Below are positions 25,301 through 37,207 of a stretch of 64,000 bases of DNA, one piece after another. Position 1 is the stretch's first letter. Every line of letters begins with the position of its first letter. The notes beneath the pieces are model-generated. The model was given only the letters and a program-made list of their open reading frames with translations. It was not told the DNA's origin and did not search any database. Source of the stretch: Mercurialis annua (lineage: Eukaryota > Streptophyta > Magnoliopsida > Malpighiales > Euphorbiaceae); contig NC_065571.1 in NCBI RefSeq assembly GCF_937616625.2, positions 51,197,651 to 51,261,650 on the forward strand, read 5' to 3'. A program made the position numbers and the translations under genes.

Positions 25301-25759
25301 GGTGTAGGTTCTCTTTTTCCAGATGAAAATTAATTTTTGAAGGATGCTAATGACACAATTTTGACATGCTGTAGTTTGGAGCATCTTCAATTATTTTGAA
25401 GGGTCCGTATCACTGAAATTGCATTTTCTAGGATGTTGACTGTCCAGTTCGCTATCCCATTGAGTGTGTGTTGTGATTAATCTTCTTTTCCCTTGTAAAC
25501 TCAATTGCTAATTCATTATGTTTTCATCTGATATCTCCTTTTCCCATGTAAACTCAACTGCTAGTCTCTATGTTTTCATTTGATTTAGACAAAGAGTCCA
25601 CAGCTAATTTTAGATCTGGAATCATATTTTCACTATGATTTATCATGTGGATAACCCTTTTTGAAATGCTGTTTGGAAAGAATAGGAAAAGACCAAAATA
25701 CTTACTTACCTGTGAATTTCGACTATGACAGATTAGGTGACATCAAAGAGCGTCTGTGA
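22332..25759 (+). CDS. Alkaline phytoceramidase-family protein, seven exons
   Basis: Exons join cleanly at GT-AG sites: 22332-22527, 22628-22727, 22971-23091, 23231-23352, 23446-23567, 24664-24823 and 25732-25759, giving 282 residues. After an N-terminal hydrophobic segment (YLQIWLIAVLFWVLLML) comes the family core: GVPNTLNVITNFPFL, GSAYYHLKPDD, LITTAYARIFNDLR, YPPKYTHSTYWLWAAG and ISGHSLEHLCSAMVPVLL. The SxxxH, Asp and HxxxH elements of the CREST/ceramidase superfamily are all present, so metal-dependent hydrolysis of a ceramide-type amide is plausible; plant members are multi-pass membrane proteins of poorly known substrate. The last exon has only nine coding triplets (ending RLGDIKERL) and is the least certain; an alternative last exon after 25031 would add RIARTIFPSFR instead. 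Two long introns (about 1.1 and 0.9 kb) are typical of insertion-rich DNA. Confidence 0.87.
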
Positions 25760-28472
25760 GGAGAGTAGAGAGACAGAAGGAAATTCAAGTGACACCATCC
25801 ACCGTCAGCTGAAAAAGTCCGTGTAGGAGGAGCCGGGAGGTGGTACACGCTGCAAATGATCTGTCATTGTATCATTCATTAAAAGGCTTCCAAGCAACTA
25901 GATGAGTCATACTCCTCTTATAAATTTCTTACGTTCAAAATCCTTGATGATTACATTCATTCTTTTGAAAGGCTGTGTGAACCAAAAATGAAATTTTACA
26001 GGAGTGCCATTTAGATTATAGATCTATTTTCGTCATTGACAACAATCAATAACAATACATGAGGTGTTGTTGTAGCTTAGTGAATTGAAATTTAGTTTTT
26101 TTCTTTTTTAACTAATTGAAATTTAATAGATTCTGTTTATTTTGATAACTTCTCTTTTATTAGGCATATTATACCCTTAATGCTCATGCCTTCACATGCA
26201 GCTTATTCCTTTTCGGTTGAATTTTTTTTTTCCTGGCTTGTGCATCTAAAATACTAACATGCATGTGCATGTGGTAAAAGCTGCTGTGGCATGGTTGGAT
26301 ATGATTGTGCTCCAATCTAAAGAACATTGATAAAGATAACATAAAGGCACATGTGTTCATACTGTCTTTGAAGTTCAGTCTACTTTCAATAAACATTTAT
26401 TTTTCAGCAATTAGATATCTTATTATTTCTTATTTACAATTATTGTTCTCATTTTCATATGTCATAATTGTAAACAGGAAATCTCGACTCACCGGTCTGT
26501 CCGGTGAGTTGCTAAAATTTCAGGGATTTGCTGTGATTTAGAGAAGGGACTCTAATAGGTGATCTGAATTGATTAGCAATCTGTTTGAGAGGTCCAAAAG
26601 TTAGATTGATTGTTATATAATTTTGTAAGGTAGATAAACCCATGATTAATTATCTCATGCAACAAATGTGTCATGTCAATATGCAATATAATTATTTTAT
26701 GGGCTGATAAGATTTACTTTCTTTATTCAAATAATCAATAAATATCTAAAGTGGGACTTTTATCTTCTAATTGTGAAAGAAATGTTGCATAGGAGGGTGT
26801 GAACATCAAACTAAACTGAAAACCAGGCCAAACCAACAAATTCGGTTTGGTTTGATATTATAAAAAATTTAATTTTTAGTTCGGTTTAGGACATAAAAAA
26901 GTTTAGTTATGTTTTAATGTAAACCAAACTCAACTGATAGATCAAGTTAGATTTGGTTTAGTGTCATAAAAGTCGATTTGTGACTTGGTTTTGGACAGAA
27001 AATGTTTAGTTTAATTAGTATACCTAAATCGAAATAATTGGAACCGAACTGAAAAATTGAAAAGAAAAAAAGTCTCCGCCTGTTAAAATCAACCGTTAAA
27101 ATTTTGGTTTTCTTTTGAAAAGAAAAAAAGTCCCCGCCCGCTTCGGTTTAAACTGAATGCATATTGACGTGACACATTTGTTGGATCGAGTAATCTTTGG
27201 AGACAATTGAGTAGCATTAAGTACAATAAAACCTGAGGATGGCAGACAGATCCCTGGTTAGAGGCACACATGGGGGAACTTGGTAGGTGAATATGAGTCA
27301 TTTGTATTTAGTAGGTGTTTGATTCTTTAGTGTATAATATAAATTTGACATTTTCATGTTATATAGTTGTATATATTAGGAGAATGGCACACCCACCTGA
27401 AATTCAATTTAGTGGGTCTCCATCATCATCTACGACATTTAATCAAGTAGTAGAATTGGTGAAAGTGAAAGAAGAATTGAATTCTATGGTGACAATTGCT
27501 ACTTTTTCATTTTCATGGGGTTGATTTTGATTAGTTCTCAAGGTTTTTGTTTTCTTAAATGTTGGATTTTGTCTTTAAACTTGTCATGTCTTGTTCCTTA
27601 ATGATTAGTTTCAATCCGTTTCAAGCTATTGCATGGCCATGTTTTACAATTGATACTGAATTAATTGAATGAATAGATCTATTACGGTTAAGTTTTCGAT
27701 TAGTTTGGTCGGTTCGGTAAATTATTGTTTTAATATGGCTATGGTTGAAATTTTGGTTAACCTAATTAACCATATGTATATATTTTTTATTTATTTGTAA
27801 TTATTACATTTTATACTTTTATCTGTTTAATCAAATTAATTGATTAATGCTATTAGTTGGTTTGTATTTATAAGATTTTGATTAATTCTTTTACACGATT
27901 TTAATTGAAACTATTGATTTTGTCGGCTCGGTTAAACAAATGTAATAACTCATTCAATTTGATTTAAGTTAAATTTATTGAAATTTAACCAAACCAACTG
28001 TTTTGCTCACAAGATCATACTTGAAATATTTTATTATAAGACTTTATTAAGGGAACTAGTCCACTTTTTAACCATAATTGTTAATAACTATTACCTCATT
28101 CATACGTACATGCAGATTTAAATATGCTTCTAGTGTCGGTGGCCTAGGCAGTACAAAAAACTTATCATCATTGCAATTTATTCCATTTTATAATCTTTTG
28201 TTTTCAAGCTTCTATCAGTTCAAAAAAATAAGACAAATTTTTATTTTTTATATGTTAGAACAATAAAAGCATCATCATATAAAAATTCTAACAATAACAT
28301 AAATATAATAACCCTCATAATTAAAGATTCTGATACTGACAAACTTCATATAAAATCATACTATAAACAACCCAAAATTGTGACTTAGAATTAAAGCTAA
28401 AGTTATTTGAAACTAATGACCTTGATTACTTAACTAATTAATGAATTAGTCATGTTGAGCCTGCAGCATTAA
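25760..28472. other. 3' flank of the ceramidase-like gene and repeat-rich spacer
   Basis: No gene recognised. The stretch 26795-27165 is rich in GGTTTGG/CCAAACC words on both strands and looks like a decayed DNA transposon. Inside it the unit GAAAAGAAAAAAAGTC-CCGCC occurs twice, about 60 bases apart. ORFs here are short and mostly lack an ATG. Confidence 0.45.
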
Positions 28473-29015
28473 GGGGTCGTTTGGTTCGCCATAAAAAGGG
28501 GGAATGGGAATGGGTATGAGAATGATTTCCATTGTTTATGTTTGTTTTGTCAAATTGTAGTAGGGAATGGGAATGTGATTACTCCCTCAATGGGAATCAC
28601 CCATTCCCCCCTTACCCTATGGGAATGGACTTTTGGGAATGTAAATCAAAATTTTACAAAATATTTTAATAATAAATAATAAATATATAATTATTAAAAA
28701 AACTATTTTCAAATATTTATTTTAAAAAATATACTTAAAATAATAAAAAAAAACTTTTTTAATATTTTTTATAAATTTTATTTAAATAATTTTTAGTTTT
28801 TTAAAATATTTTTTTAGTTTTTTTTAATTTTTTTTTTAAATTTTTTCGAAAATAACTTTTTTAATTTTTCGAAATTTTTTTTTAATTTTTTTTAAAATAT
28901 TTTTTTTATTTTTTAAAAATATTTTTTTTAATTTTTCTAAATTTTTTTTAAAATAATTTTATTTCTTTATATAAAAAATATTTTAAAAAAATAAAAAATA
29001 TATTTTTAATAAATA

Positions 29016-29577
29016 CTCCCTCCGTTCTTTTTTAGTTGTCCATTTAGACAAATAAATTTGTCTACATTTAGTTGTCCATTTAGAATTTTAAGATAATATA
29101 AGCTATTATCTTCCAAATTTAACCCTCCCTAATAAATGACTCTATAACTCAATTTACAAAGTATTTATTATATAGTAGGGTTATATTAGTATTTACTTCT
29201 ATTACTCCCTCCGTCCCACTCTAATTGACAAAATAACTAAATTATAATAACCAATACAAACTAATAAATGACATAAAAAGTTACTTGTATACCCTTCTAT
29301 TGATAATAGAGCTAATTAATGCTATTAGTATATTAGTCACATTTTCATTAAATATTCACCATTTTTTTCATAAAAGACATGACTTTAAATAAGGATAAAG
29401 ATGGAAAATTAAAGAAAAAAATTATAGTTATGTTAGTTTTGTCAATTAGAATGGGACACCAAAAACTCCATATTTTGTCAATTAGAGTGGGACGGAGGGA
29501 GTATTTAAGACAAAAATCTCACTATCTTAATATGTGCAATTTTGCCTAAATGGACAACTAAAAAAGAACGGAGGTAG
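29016..29577. mobile_element. Stowaway-like MITE, middle layer
   Basis: It runs from CTCCCTCCGTTCTTTTTTAG to CTAAAAAAGAACGGAGGTAG, flanked by TA. The same family is split at the left end of the window (1-82 and 2230-2281). It is interrupted by the MITE at 29205-29501. Confidence 0.85.
29205..29501. mobile_element. Stowaway-like MITE, inner layer
   Basis: A 297-bp element with near-perfect inverted ends CTCCCTCCGTCCCACTCTAA and TTAGAGTGGGACGGAGGGAG, flanked by TA on both sides. It is inserted in the MITE at 29016-29577, so it is the youngest of the three layers. Confidence 0.9.
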
Positions 29578-29732
29578 TAATAAATAATATTTTTATTAAA
29601 CTTTATCCATTCCCATTCCTACACTAATTTTGAACCAAACAAAAAATGAAAACAATCATTCCCATTCCCATTTCTTCTCATTCCGATTCCATTCCGATTT
29701 TCATTCCCAACCTTGAACCAAACGGCCCCTAA

Positions 29733-30768
29733 GTATTTGTTCATTATCATATGGACTTTATATTAAAATATTAATAAATGTCTAATTTTTTAATTAATTA
29801 AATCACATTTTCATTTTATTTTAAATCGATGGTGGTAGACAAGATTTATATGATTCTTTTTTCTCCCAATTCTTGCTGTTATACTATCTGCATTATATTT
29901 ATCTTTTATTTTGCCCTTTAGCCTCTCAACTTATTTAATTTTTCTTTGATTAAGGCAAATCTTACTATTCTTTACAACATGTCTTTAGAAAACTTGATAT
30001 TCTTGCCTTCCGCATTGAGTTTAAAAATCCTAAATTACTTCATACTAGGTGAAGACTTTACTCTTAATTCCATTATTGTTTAATAACATGTCATCCTTTT
30101 ACTAGTTGTAGATAATTTATAGTTTTTTGGGACTAAAAACACTTAATTAAAATCCATAGAAAGAGTACAGAATATCAAAAGGGCAAAACCACTAATTTTG
30201 TATCTTAGAAAGCGTCAAATCATTATATTCTCCAAAATTTTAAGGTCTTAATTATTAAAATAGACATTTTCCTATAATTGTAAATTAATAAAGGTTTTAT
30301 CTTATCTCTCAAATTTGCCATTAAAAATCAAATAAAGTCACATTAGTAATTTAAACAAAAGTATTTGTAAGGAACATTTTGACTCATTTTAATTTTTATT
30401 ATAATTTACCATCCTATCTCTAATGTATATAAAATATTTTAATTATTTTCTGCCATCTAATTAAAGAGGTAAAATCAGATTAAATAATTTTTGTAGAGGG
30501 AATTTCCTCAAGTCATGAACTTAAATTTATTTGATACTATAAACAATTACTTTAATAGCTAACTGAGGATTCGGTTTCAAGGCTCAGTAGTCCCAGTTTA
30601 AATCCGCTTTAAAATTTGAAATCCGACTAATAACTACTAACGTAATTAGATTTTGTGTGTTAAAAAGAAATTAAAAAATAAATGAGAAGAAAAATGAAAT
30701 TTAATGGGGCTAATAATCTGATGTGCTTGACATAAACAAAAAGATGGAGCCCACGCGGTAGCACCAAT
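29733..30768. other. Gene-free upstream region of the NHL-like gene
   Basis: AT-rich with no ORF of note. The right end leads into the promoter of the gene at 30988. Confidence 0.45.
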
Positions 30769-30855
30769 CACGTGTCAAGCACCAAAGATTTACCTCAACA
30801 CTACGTGTGTTCATCAGATTAGATGTCCGTTCAAGAACTTGCCATAAACTTGACC
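30769..30855 (+). promoter_or_regulatory. ACGTG pair and W-box upstream of the NHL-like gene
   Basis: CACGTGTC (30769-30776) and TACGTGTG (30802-30809) are two ABRE-like ACGTG elements about 33 bases apart, and TTGACC at 30850-30855 is a W-box core. They lie 130-220 bases before the ATG, where such sites usually act. Function is inferred from motif identity only. Confidence 0.5.
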
Positions 30856-30987
30856 TCAAAGTTAGTAATAAAAAATTCATATATTTTGGTCCACTGTTAA
30901 CATCTTCTTCTTCAATTTTTCATTTTCTTCTTCTTCTATATTTCACAATTCACTCCCTTTGTGATAATCTCTTACACTTCTCCTAAA

Positions 30988-31827
30988 ATGTCGGACAGAG
31001 TCTTCCCTTCTTCCAAACCCGCCGTGAATGGCGGAACCGCCCACAACGCCGCCACTACTACTCCTACTCCAGCAACTACTACTCCAGTTCCAAATCCACC
31101 GCCAGCTTCCACCAAATCACATCTCTATAACCCAACTTCCCGCCCGCCTTACCGTCCTCAGCCGCGCCGCCGTCGCACTCGTAGCGGAAGAAAACTCTGC
31201 TGCTGCTGCTGCTTCTGGAGCTTACTCATCCTCCTCTTCCTTATCCTAATGGCCGCAATCGCCGGGGCTGCTCTCTACATTCTCTACCGTCCCCACCGCC
31301 CGGATTTCTCAATTCCGTCGTTCCGCCTTCACCGGCTTAATCTGACAACATCGGCGGATTCCTCCTCTTCACACGTGGCATCTCTGTTTAACTTCACCGT
31401 CATCTCCAAGAACCCGAATTCTCATCTAAATTTATTCTACGACCCGTTTACAATCTCCTCATTTTCAAGCGACGGCGATGTGTTTCTCGGGAACGGGACA
31501 TTACCGGCTCATAACCTCAGCAAGAAAAACCAGACTAGTTTCCGAAACGTCATCGTTTCCGGGTCGAACGATCTCGATGCCGACTCAGTAAACGCGTTGA
31601 GATCTGATCTGAAGAAAAAGAACGGTGCCGTGACGTTGAAGATTCAGTTGGATACCAAAGTGAAAGTGAAAATGGGCGGATTAAAGACGAAGAAGGTCGG
31701 AATTAGAGTTACTTGCGACGGAATTAAAGGCACCCTACCTAAAGGTAAGTCACCTACGGTGGCGGTCACTAGTGGCTCTAAGTGTAAGGTTGACCTGAGA
31801 ATCAAGATCTGGAAATGGACTTTCTGA
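30988..31827 (+). CDS. NDR1/HIN1-like (LEA-2) membrane protein
   Basis: An intronless gene of 279 residues. I take the ATG at 30988 (MSDRVFPSS), because the longer open frame upstream begins with GTG. Residues 1-60 are Pro/Thr/Ala-rich, 60-70 strongly basic, 71-75 five consecutive Cys, and 76-100 a hydrophobic transmembrane segment, followed by a YRPHRPDFSIPSF stretch. From about 130 the LEA-2 fold begins (FNFTVISKNPNSHLNLFYD), and the protein ends with a conserved KCKVDLRIKIWKWTF. The arrangement matches the NHL6/NHL13-type subgroup: single-pass plasma-membrane proteins linked to defence and ABA or osmotic stress. There are several N-glycosylation sequons in the outer domain (e.g. NLT, NFT, NGT, NLS, NQT). 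Family certain; subgroup likely. Confidence 0.92.
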   Translation: MSDRVFPSSKPAVNGGTAHNAATTTPTPATTTPVPNPPPASTKSHLYNPTSRPPYRPQPRRRRTRSGRKLCCCCCFWSLLILLFLILMAAIAGAALYILYRPHRPDFSIPSFRLHRLNLTTSADSSSSHVASLFNFTVISKNPNSHLNLFYDPFTISSFSSDGDVFLGNGTLPAHNLSKKNQTSFRNVIVSGSNDLDADSVNALRSDLKKKNGAVTLKIQLDTKVKVKMGGLKTKKVGIRVTCDGIKGTLPKGKSPTVAVTSGSKCKVDLRIKIWKWTF

Positions 31828-33715
31828 TCTGTTTCATTACTGTTTTTTTTTTAATTTTGGTTTTGTGAATTTTTAATGAGTATTAATTAACTTGCAATTA
31901 TGGATTGGGGAAACAGGGTAATTGAGATTTGTTCTGGTATTAGATTAAGGAAAAAATTGTTTGAAATCGAGATTATTTTTACTACATTATGATATACTTT
32001 TTTTGTTTCTGTAATTGATTAGTTTGGCTCATCTTTTGTTTTGTTTATACATCATCAAACTTTCATTAACTAGGATTCTTTAAAGAATTGTTGTATTCTT
32101 GGTAATAAATTTTGTATCTGTACCAGGAAATGCGTCATCTTGATTAAATTGTTGAGTTGTGAAATTCAAACCATTATTAACATTCAGTTTAAGCAGTTGG
32201 GATATGAGTAAGGTTCATCATTTTTGAATTTATGCGTTTTAATTGCTAAATCAATTAAAGAGTAGTATTTTTTAATTTTAGGCTAATTAACCTTCAAACT
32301 GTATACAATTAACTCATTTACAGGCCGCGATAAGTCAGTTTATAGATTAATTGCTTGAAATTAGAAAATATTTTTTAATCGACAAAAATTGCTAACTCTG
32401 AATTAATTTATGCTAACACTCAAGTTTGAGAAGCGCGATGATCCTTTGCTCATTAGACTTTTTTTTTTCTTGAGAGATCGAAGTTAGTTGTTAGTGTTGA
32501 TCTCAAAAAGATGATGGAGAATAAAATATAACTTGAGGCCGAATTCGCCTTTTCGAAGTGCACCTTCCAAAATACAAGTTCGTTGGATATGAGATAATCA
32601 GGAGAAGCAGCGGCATTAAATAAGTTTGTTTACGAAAATAATGTATATAAACTGACTGCATTATAATTTATACAGACAAACAAATAAATGTTAAAACAAA
32701 ATTCTAATTGTGAGTAAAAATCTGATAGCATAATAAGCATAGAGATTTTAGGAAAAAATGTTACGTTAAGATATTTGATTTTAAAGCAAGTCAAATATAG
32801 GTAGTTTAAAATAAGCATTATTTTTTTGACGGATTTTACACTAAATTCGAGCTTTTGGCCTAAATTTTTGTGCGTGCAAGCCCGATTTGTTACGGAAACT
32901 CTTTGTTAGCTCATGAGATGTTTTCGTTAATAGACACAACAAATAAGCGGCACATAAGCAATGTGCGATTATAGATTTTGAAAAATGAAACTTATACAAC
33001 AATTAGTGTTAGATATAGATGAAGTTAAATCAGTTTAAATTGACAGCGTTGAGACTCGAAGCCAAATAAAAATACACTTGAAAAGTCTAGCCCCTCGAAC
33101 GATGATACTACATAGTATTGACAATAGCCATAATCAATAGAAAATGCCAAGTTGATAGCATGGAGCAGTGATGGTCTCTCCACATCAAACAAAGGAAGCA
33201 TGAGTAAATTTTGGATCAAATGAATTGAATTGATGACTTTAAGGTTAAAGTTTTTTTGTATTCATGATCTTTAATTATCAACCTGTAGCTAAGCCTAACA
33301 GACCCTAAGGCTAAGAGAAGCAATGCATCTTCACTTAATTAGTGACTTTTTTTGGGTCTACTCCATCAAAAATTGCTTCCTTAACGTTATTTTGTGAATA
33401 AAAAAATTAATTGGTGGTTACTTCCTGTCTTACAATGTTATTTAGAGTGATAGATTTTATATAGGCTATATTCATAACTCTCAATTGTGAGGGAGTTCAT
33501 GAAATTGTTGAGAAATATTTAGATACTCAGTCCACCACTTCATTTATGTATTGATCCATTATATTATAACACATCATTAAAATAATGATGTAATTGTAAT
33601 ATTAGTATTAAAAAGTGTAAAAAAAAGTAACAATTAAAATTACAGTCATGCCACTATTTTTAATAGTATGTTATAATATGAAGAAAGGGTCAACGCGCCC
33701 CCTGAACTTATGACA
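31828..33715. other. Gene-free AT-rich spacer
   Basis: 3' flank of the NHL-like gene. The minus-strand ORFs at 32630 and 33025 show no motif. I see no repeat with clear ends. Confidence 0.45.
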
Positions 33716-33998
33716 CGGGGTCATCTAACCCAATTTATACTTTTTTGAGCAACTAACCCCAAAACTCTTCATTTTTGGGTCAAATAACCCGATAATTTAT
33801 ATTTTTATTTCAAAAAATATATTTAGAATAATTATATCGCAATAATTAAGAAAATATCTAAGTACTTTTTTGCATCCCTCGCCTCCAAATTGTATTTTAT
33901 ACGTTTTAAAAATATAATTATGGGGTTATTTGACCTAAAATTGAAGAATTCGGGGGTTCGTTGCTCAAAAAAATATAAATTGGGTTAGATGACCCCAT
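33716..33998. mobile_element. Fold-back element
   Basis: The arms pair over most of the length: GGGGTCATCTAACCCAATTT at the left with AAATTGGGTTAGATGACCCC at the right, then TTTTTTGAGCAACTAACCCC with GGGGGTTCGTTGCTCAAAAA. No coding capacity. Termini and target duplication are uncertain. Confidence 0.65.
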
Positions 33999-34541
33999 AT
34001 AACGTGATAAAATGAGTCTACCTAAAAAATTCACATTCATGATGTGTATAAAAATTTAATTTTTATAGGAAAAACTTTTTATTTTAATTTAAGATAATAT
34101 ATATGGGTATTCGTAAGATTCTGATTTATATAAAGAAACAAATTTATTTCTGTCAAAAAGAATTGACTTAGTCTAATAGAAACAAGAAATTGGCTAACGT
34201 GATGTCAACTGAGACGCAAAATTCCGGAATCACAGCGATTAAGGTGTTGGGCCCTGAAAGAATTAGGCTCACACTGGATTGAGGCCCATTCGACACAAAA
34301 TGGTGGAAGAAAAGGTTAAATTAGAATGCACGTGGTTACTTACGGTGTGGTCTTGGTCTGGTTTGAGAGGTGCAGTTGGAATTTTGTCAGAGCCCGCTGT
34401 CCGAGCAGATGGTTTGGAAAATCTGAGTTACAGTGAATTCTTTTTAGAGACAAACAGTCAAAAAAATCAAGAAAAGGTTGTTTGCTTTCTGGTTTGAACG
34501 TTAAAAATTCAGAAGAATACAACATTCCAATATCAATGTTA

Positions 34542-34813
34542 CTCCCTCCGTCCCAATAGAGTTGTCCACTTTCCCTTTATCACACAGTTTAAGAAAAGCA
34601 ATTATTGTTTATAGGGTTTATAAAATTTTCCTTATTTTTCTTGTCATACCCCTATTAAATATAGGGTCCACTTTCAATTTACTCATTAGTGGATTTTAAA
34701 TAGGGACAATATAGGAAAATTAAGTGTAAAAGTTAGTTACTTTTTGAAAGTGGACAAGAGTTTTGGGACAAAATTTTTTTTCAAAGTGGACAACTCTATT
34801 GGGACGGAGGGAG
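34542..34813. mobile_element. Stowaway-like MITE
   Basis: A 272-bp element with inverted ends CTCCCTCCGTCCCAATAGAG and CTCTATTGGGACGGAGGGAG and TA on both sides. The same family occurs, more decayed, at 55391-55587. Confidence 0.88.
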
Positions 34814-34825
34814 TATTATTTTTTA

Positions 34826-35112
34826 GAGAAAAGGTGCAAAAATGACCCTCATGTATATCTCATATTTCTTATTGACACCTCATATATTTCGAATATCAAA
34901 TATGACCCTAACGTTACGAAAAAGTATCAAAAAAACACAAAACATGGATGATGTTAAATATAAATGTGTACGGCCTTAAACGGAAATGTTAACGGAATGA
35001 TTATATTTGATACGTTTTCAAGACGTTAGGGTTTTTTTTGAGATCCAGAATACATGAAGTGCCAACATGAGACGCGTGCTATATATTAGGGTCATATTTG
35101 CACCTTTTCCCT
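34826..35112. mobile_element. Fold-back element
   Basis: GAAAAGGTGCAAAAATGACC at the left is inverted at the right as GGTCATATTTGCACCTTTTC, and further inner blocks (ATATGACCCTAACGTT and GACGTTAGGG) are also inverted. It starts 13 bases after the MITE at 34542-34813. Confidence 0.6.
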
Positions 35113-35284
35113 TATTTTCTAGTATTAATGTCTTTCAAAAATTTATTCATTCATATATAATTTTTTTGAAGTATCCTTATGGACTGGGCTTTTGAAGGTA
35201 AAGTGGGCTGATGATGCTAGTGGTATACAGCAATGGCCCATTCCTAGACATAATTTACCAAATGTAAAACTAGTTTTATTTTAG

Positions 35285-36205
35285 CCTAATTACTTAAAAA
35301 CCATCTATGTTGATTTTTTATTTCGTTTATATTCCAACGTAAAAAATAATAATCATTTGCACAATTTTCTTTGAATCATTATGTTTTAACTCTATCTAAA
35401 AATATTAAATTGACCTCTTTTTATTTAAATAAAAATATAAAACGGTTTTTTATTTTTAGTCTATATTCTAATTAAATGTTAATGTTATTAGTAGTAGTAC
35501 AAAAAATTAACACATTAAATAATAAAATTAGATCACCCACTCAAAACACACCAAACATATATTTTCAAATAAGAATAACTCTTTTAAATATAACAAATCT
35601 TGAAAATCAATAAGTTAAAAGGATTTTTTATCACGAAAAAATAATTCACCTTTTTGATTCTTTTTCGTTTATGGTCTCACCTTTTAAAATTTTCAATTTT
35701 AACAAATTTTTCAATTTCCAATTTCACTTTTAGCCACCCTCCAGGGGAAGTCGAATCCCCGCTGCCTCCTTGAAAGAGAGATGTCCTGAACCACGGGGGC
35801 GAGTCACAAAAATTCAAGAATTCCATTTTCCCTCTTGTTCTTTCCTGCCGAGATAAGACCTTCTTTATATACGAGCAGTCTATGCCTCCTGAGAGAAATA
35901 AATAAATACCAAAGATCTTGGGCGAAAAGATTTTACATTCATACCAAACACATTTGTCCAAATTGAAGCATAAAAAATTTCAAATATGTCGTTTATATTC
36001 CTTCATATTTTTTTAATTTATATTTTTATCATATTTTTAAAAATGAAGTAATATAAGAGGTTTAATGAACATTTTTCTCGCCGCAGTTTAAACAAATAAT
36101 TACAATTGAAAGTGAACATTGAAAAATATGTTTAAATTAAAAAAATTAAAAGATAAAATTATAAACGAAAAAATAAAAAATGTGAGATATTTTTGAATAA
36201 TTGCA
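35285..36205. repeat. Possible Mutator-like fold-back (copy 5) holding a plastid tRNA copy
   Basis: The left part (AGCCTAATTACTTAAAAACC, then TTTCGTTTATATTCC) resembles the left arm of the copies at 10961 and 44031. A mirrored end (TATAAACGAAAAAATAAAAA, then GAATAATTGC) appears near 36160-36205. The arms are degenerate and the limits approximate. The segment 35640-35960 between them does not belong to the family and contains the tRNA-Glu-like stretch. Confidence 0.35.
35735..35800 (-). pseudogene. trnE-UUC: Broken plastid-type tRNA-Glu(UUC) copy
   Basis: On the minus strand the sequence runs GCCCCC, then GTGGTTCAGGACATCTCTC, the anticodon region with TTTC, and then the T arm with GGGGATTCGACTTCCCC. 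This is plastid trnE-UUC as I know it, except that about 8 bases between the acceptor stem and the D loop are missing and the 3' acceptor side is altered. It is therefore a nonfunctional nuclear copy of plastid DNA (or plastid DNA that came by way of the mitochondrion). Confidence 0.8.
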
Positions 36206-37207
36206 TCCCTAGTAAATGAGAATTTTTTCCTTAAAAAATTTGAGATTGCTCAACATTTCGGCACTAAGCCTTTTTCAAATCGAGAAAATGCTTATGAAAG
36301 AAATAACCTCGATCTAACAGAATATCAGCGTTTATACCATTTTGCTTACAGTTCATTTTTTTTTCTTTCATGTAAATTGATAAGATGAATCTATAAAACT
36401 ATTTAATTAATATAAAAAAGTACTCTATTTATGTGATGCAGGCAGAGTTGGGGTATATCTTCTTCAATATTCTCAACAATTCTCCGCAGATTGTTAATTA
36501 TAGTAACAAATCTTCACCTATATCCATAAATACAATTCATTCATATAAACGACAGAAACACTTGCTCATCACTCGTCACTCCTCACCCAATACAAATAAG
36601 TCTCAATGAGTCCATTTTTGTCTACTTCAAAACAACTGGACTCCATTTTTGGCTTACGTAGCGTCCTTCTCCCACATCACAATATAAGCTGCTTCTTATT
36701 CTTATCCTAATATTTACTAAAGGTTTATTGTTTGATCATTTTAATTTGACAGAAATTTTTTTATTAATAGAAAAGAAGTGTTAAGAGTATTTGTGAGAAG
36801 AGTTGAACCCACAATATCAACGACTTTTGTCCATACCTCATACTATTTGAATATATTTTTCTTTAATTCATTTTAACATAAACAATTAAGAGTGCTTAAA
36901 TTGATAATTTTAGAATAAAATTTATTTTATTGTGAATTATCTGAAATTATCCAATAGATATGTATTCATTTTTTAAAAATTAAGATAAATGGCTTGACTT
37001 TATTTGTTAGAAAAATATTAATTATATTTGTAAAAAAAAAAAAAAACCATGTGTTTGGTTTTAAACTAACGCGTACCCTTGCGCTCCACCACCACGGGTT
37101 TAAGCAAGTCCATGTAACCAAACAATTATTATCTCAACGGCTACTTAAAAACCACACCCCGTTTTACTTCTGATTCTGTAAACGAAAAAAAGTTGACTTT
37201 TGCTTAC
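36206..37207. other. Upstream region of the LRR-RLK gene
   Basis: AT-rich, no ORF. It contains a 15-16 base A run near 37031-37046. I cannot assign a TATA box with confidence. Confidence 0.4.

Larger units (their letters stand above)
28473..29729. mobile_element. PIF/Harbinger-type MITE, outer layer of a nest
   Basis: The inverted ends GGGGTCGTTTGGTTC and GAACCAAACGGCCCC are flanked by the 3-bp duplication TAA (28470-28472 and 29730-29732), as in PIF/Harbinger MITEs. Subterminal GGAATGGGAATGGG and CCCATTCCCATTCC stretches are inverted as well. A second MITE (29016-29577) is inserted, and a third lies within that one. Without the inserts the element is about 700 bp of extremely AT-rich sequence. 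Confidence 0.85.

Noticed and set aside
25066..25340. Possible transposon beginning CAGTGGCGAAGCCAC in the last ceramidase intron
   Set aside because: The start resembles a known plant element end, but I could not find an inverted partner or target duplication.
34279..34497. 72-residue ORF before the Stowaway MITE
   Set aside because: No motif, no upstream promoter pattern, and an equally long ORF overlaps on the other strand.
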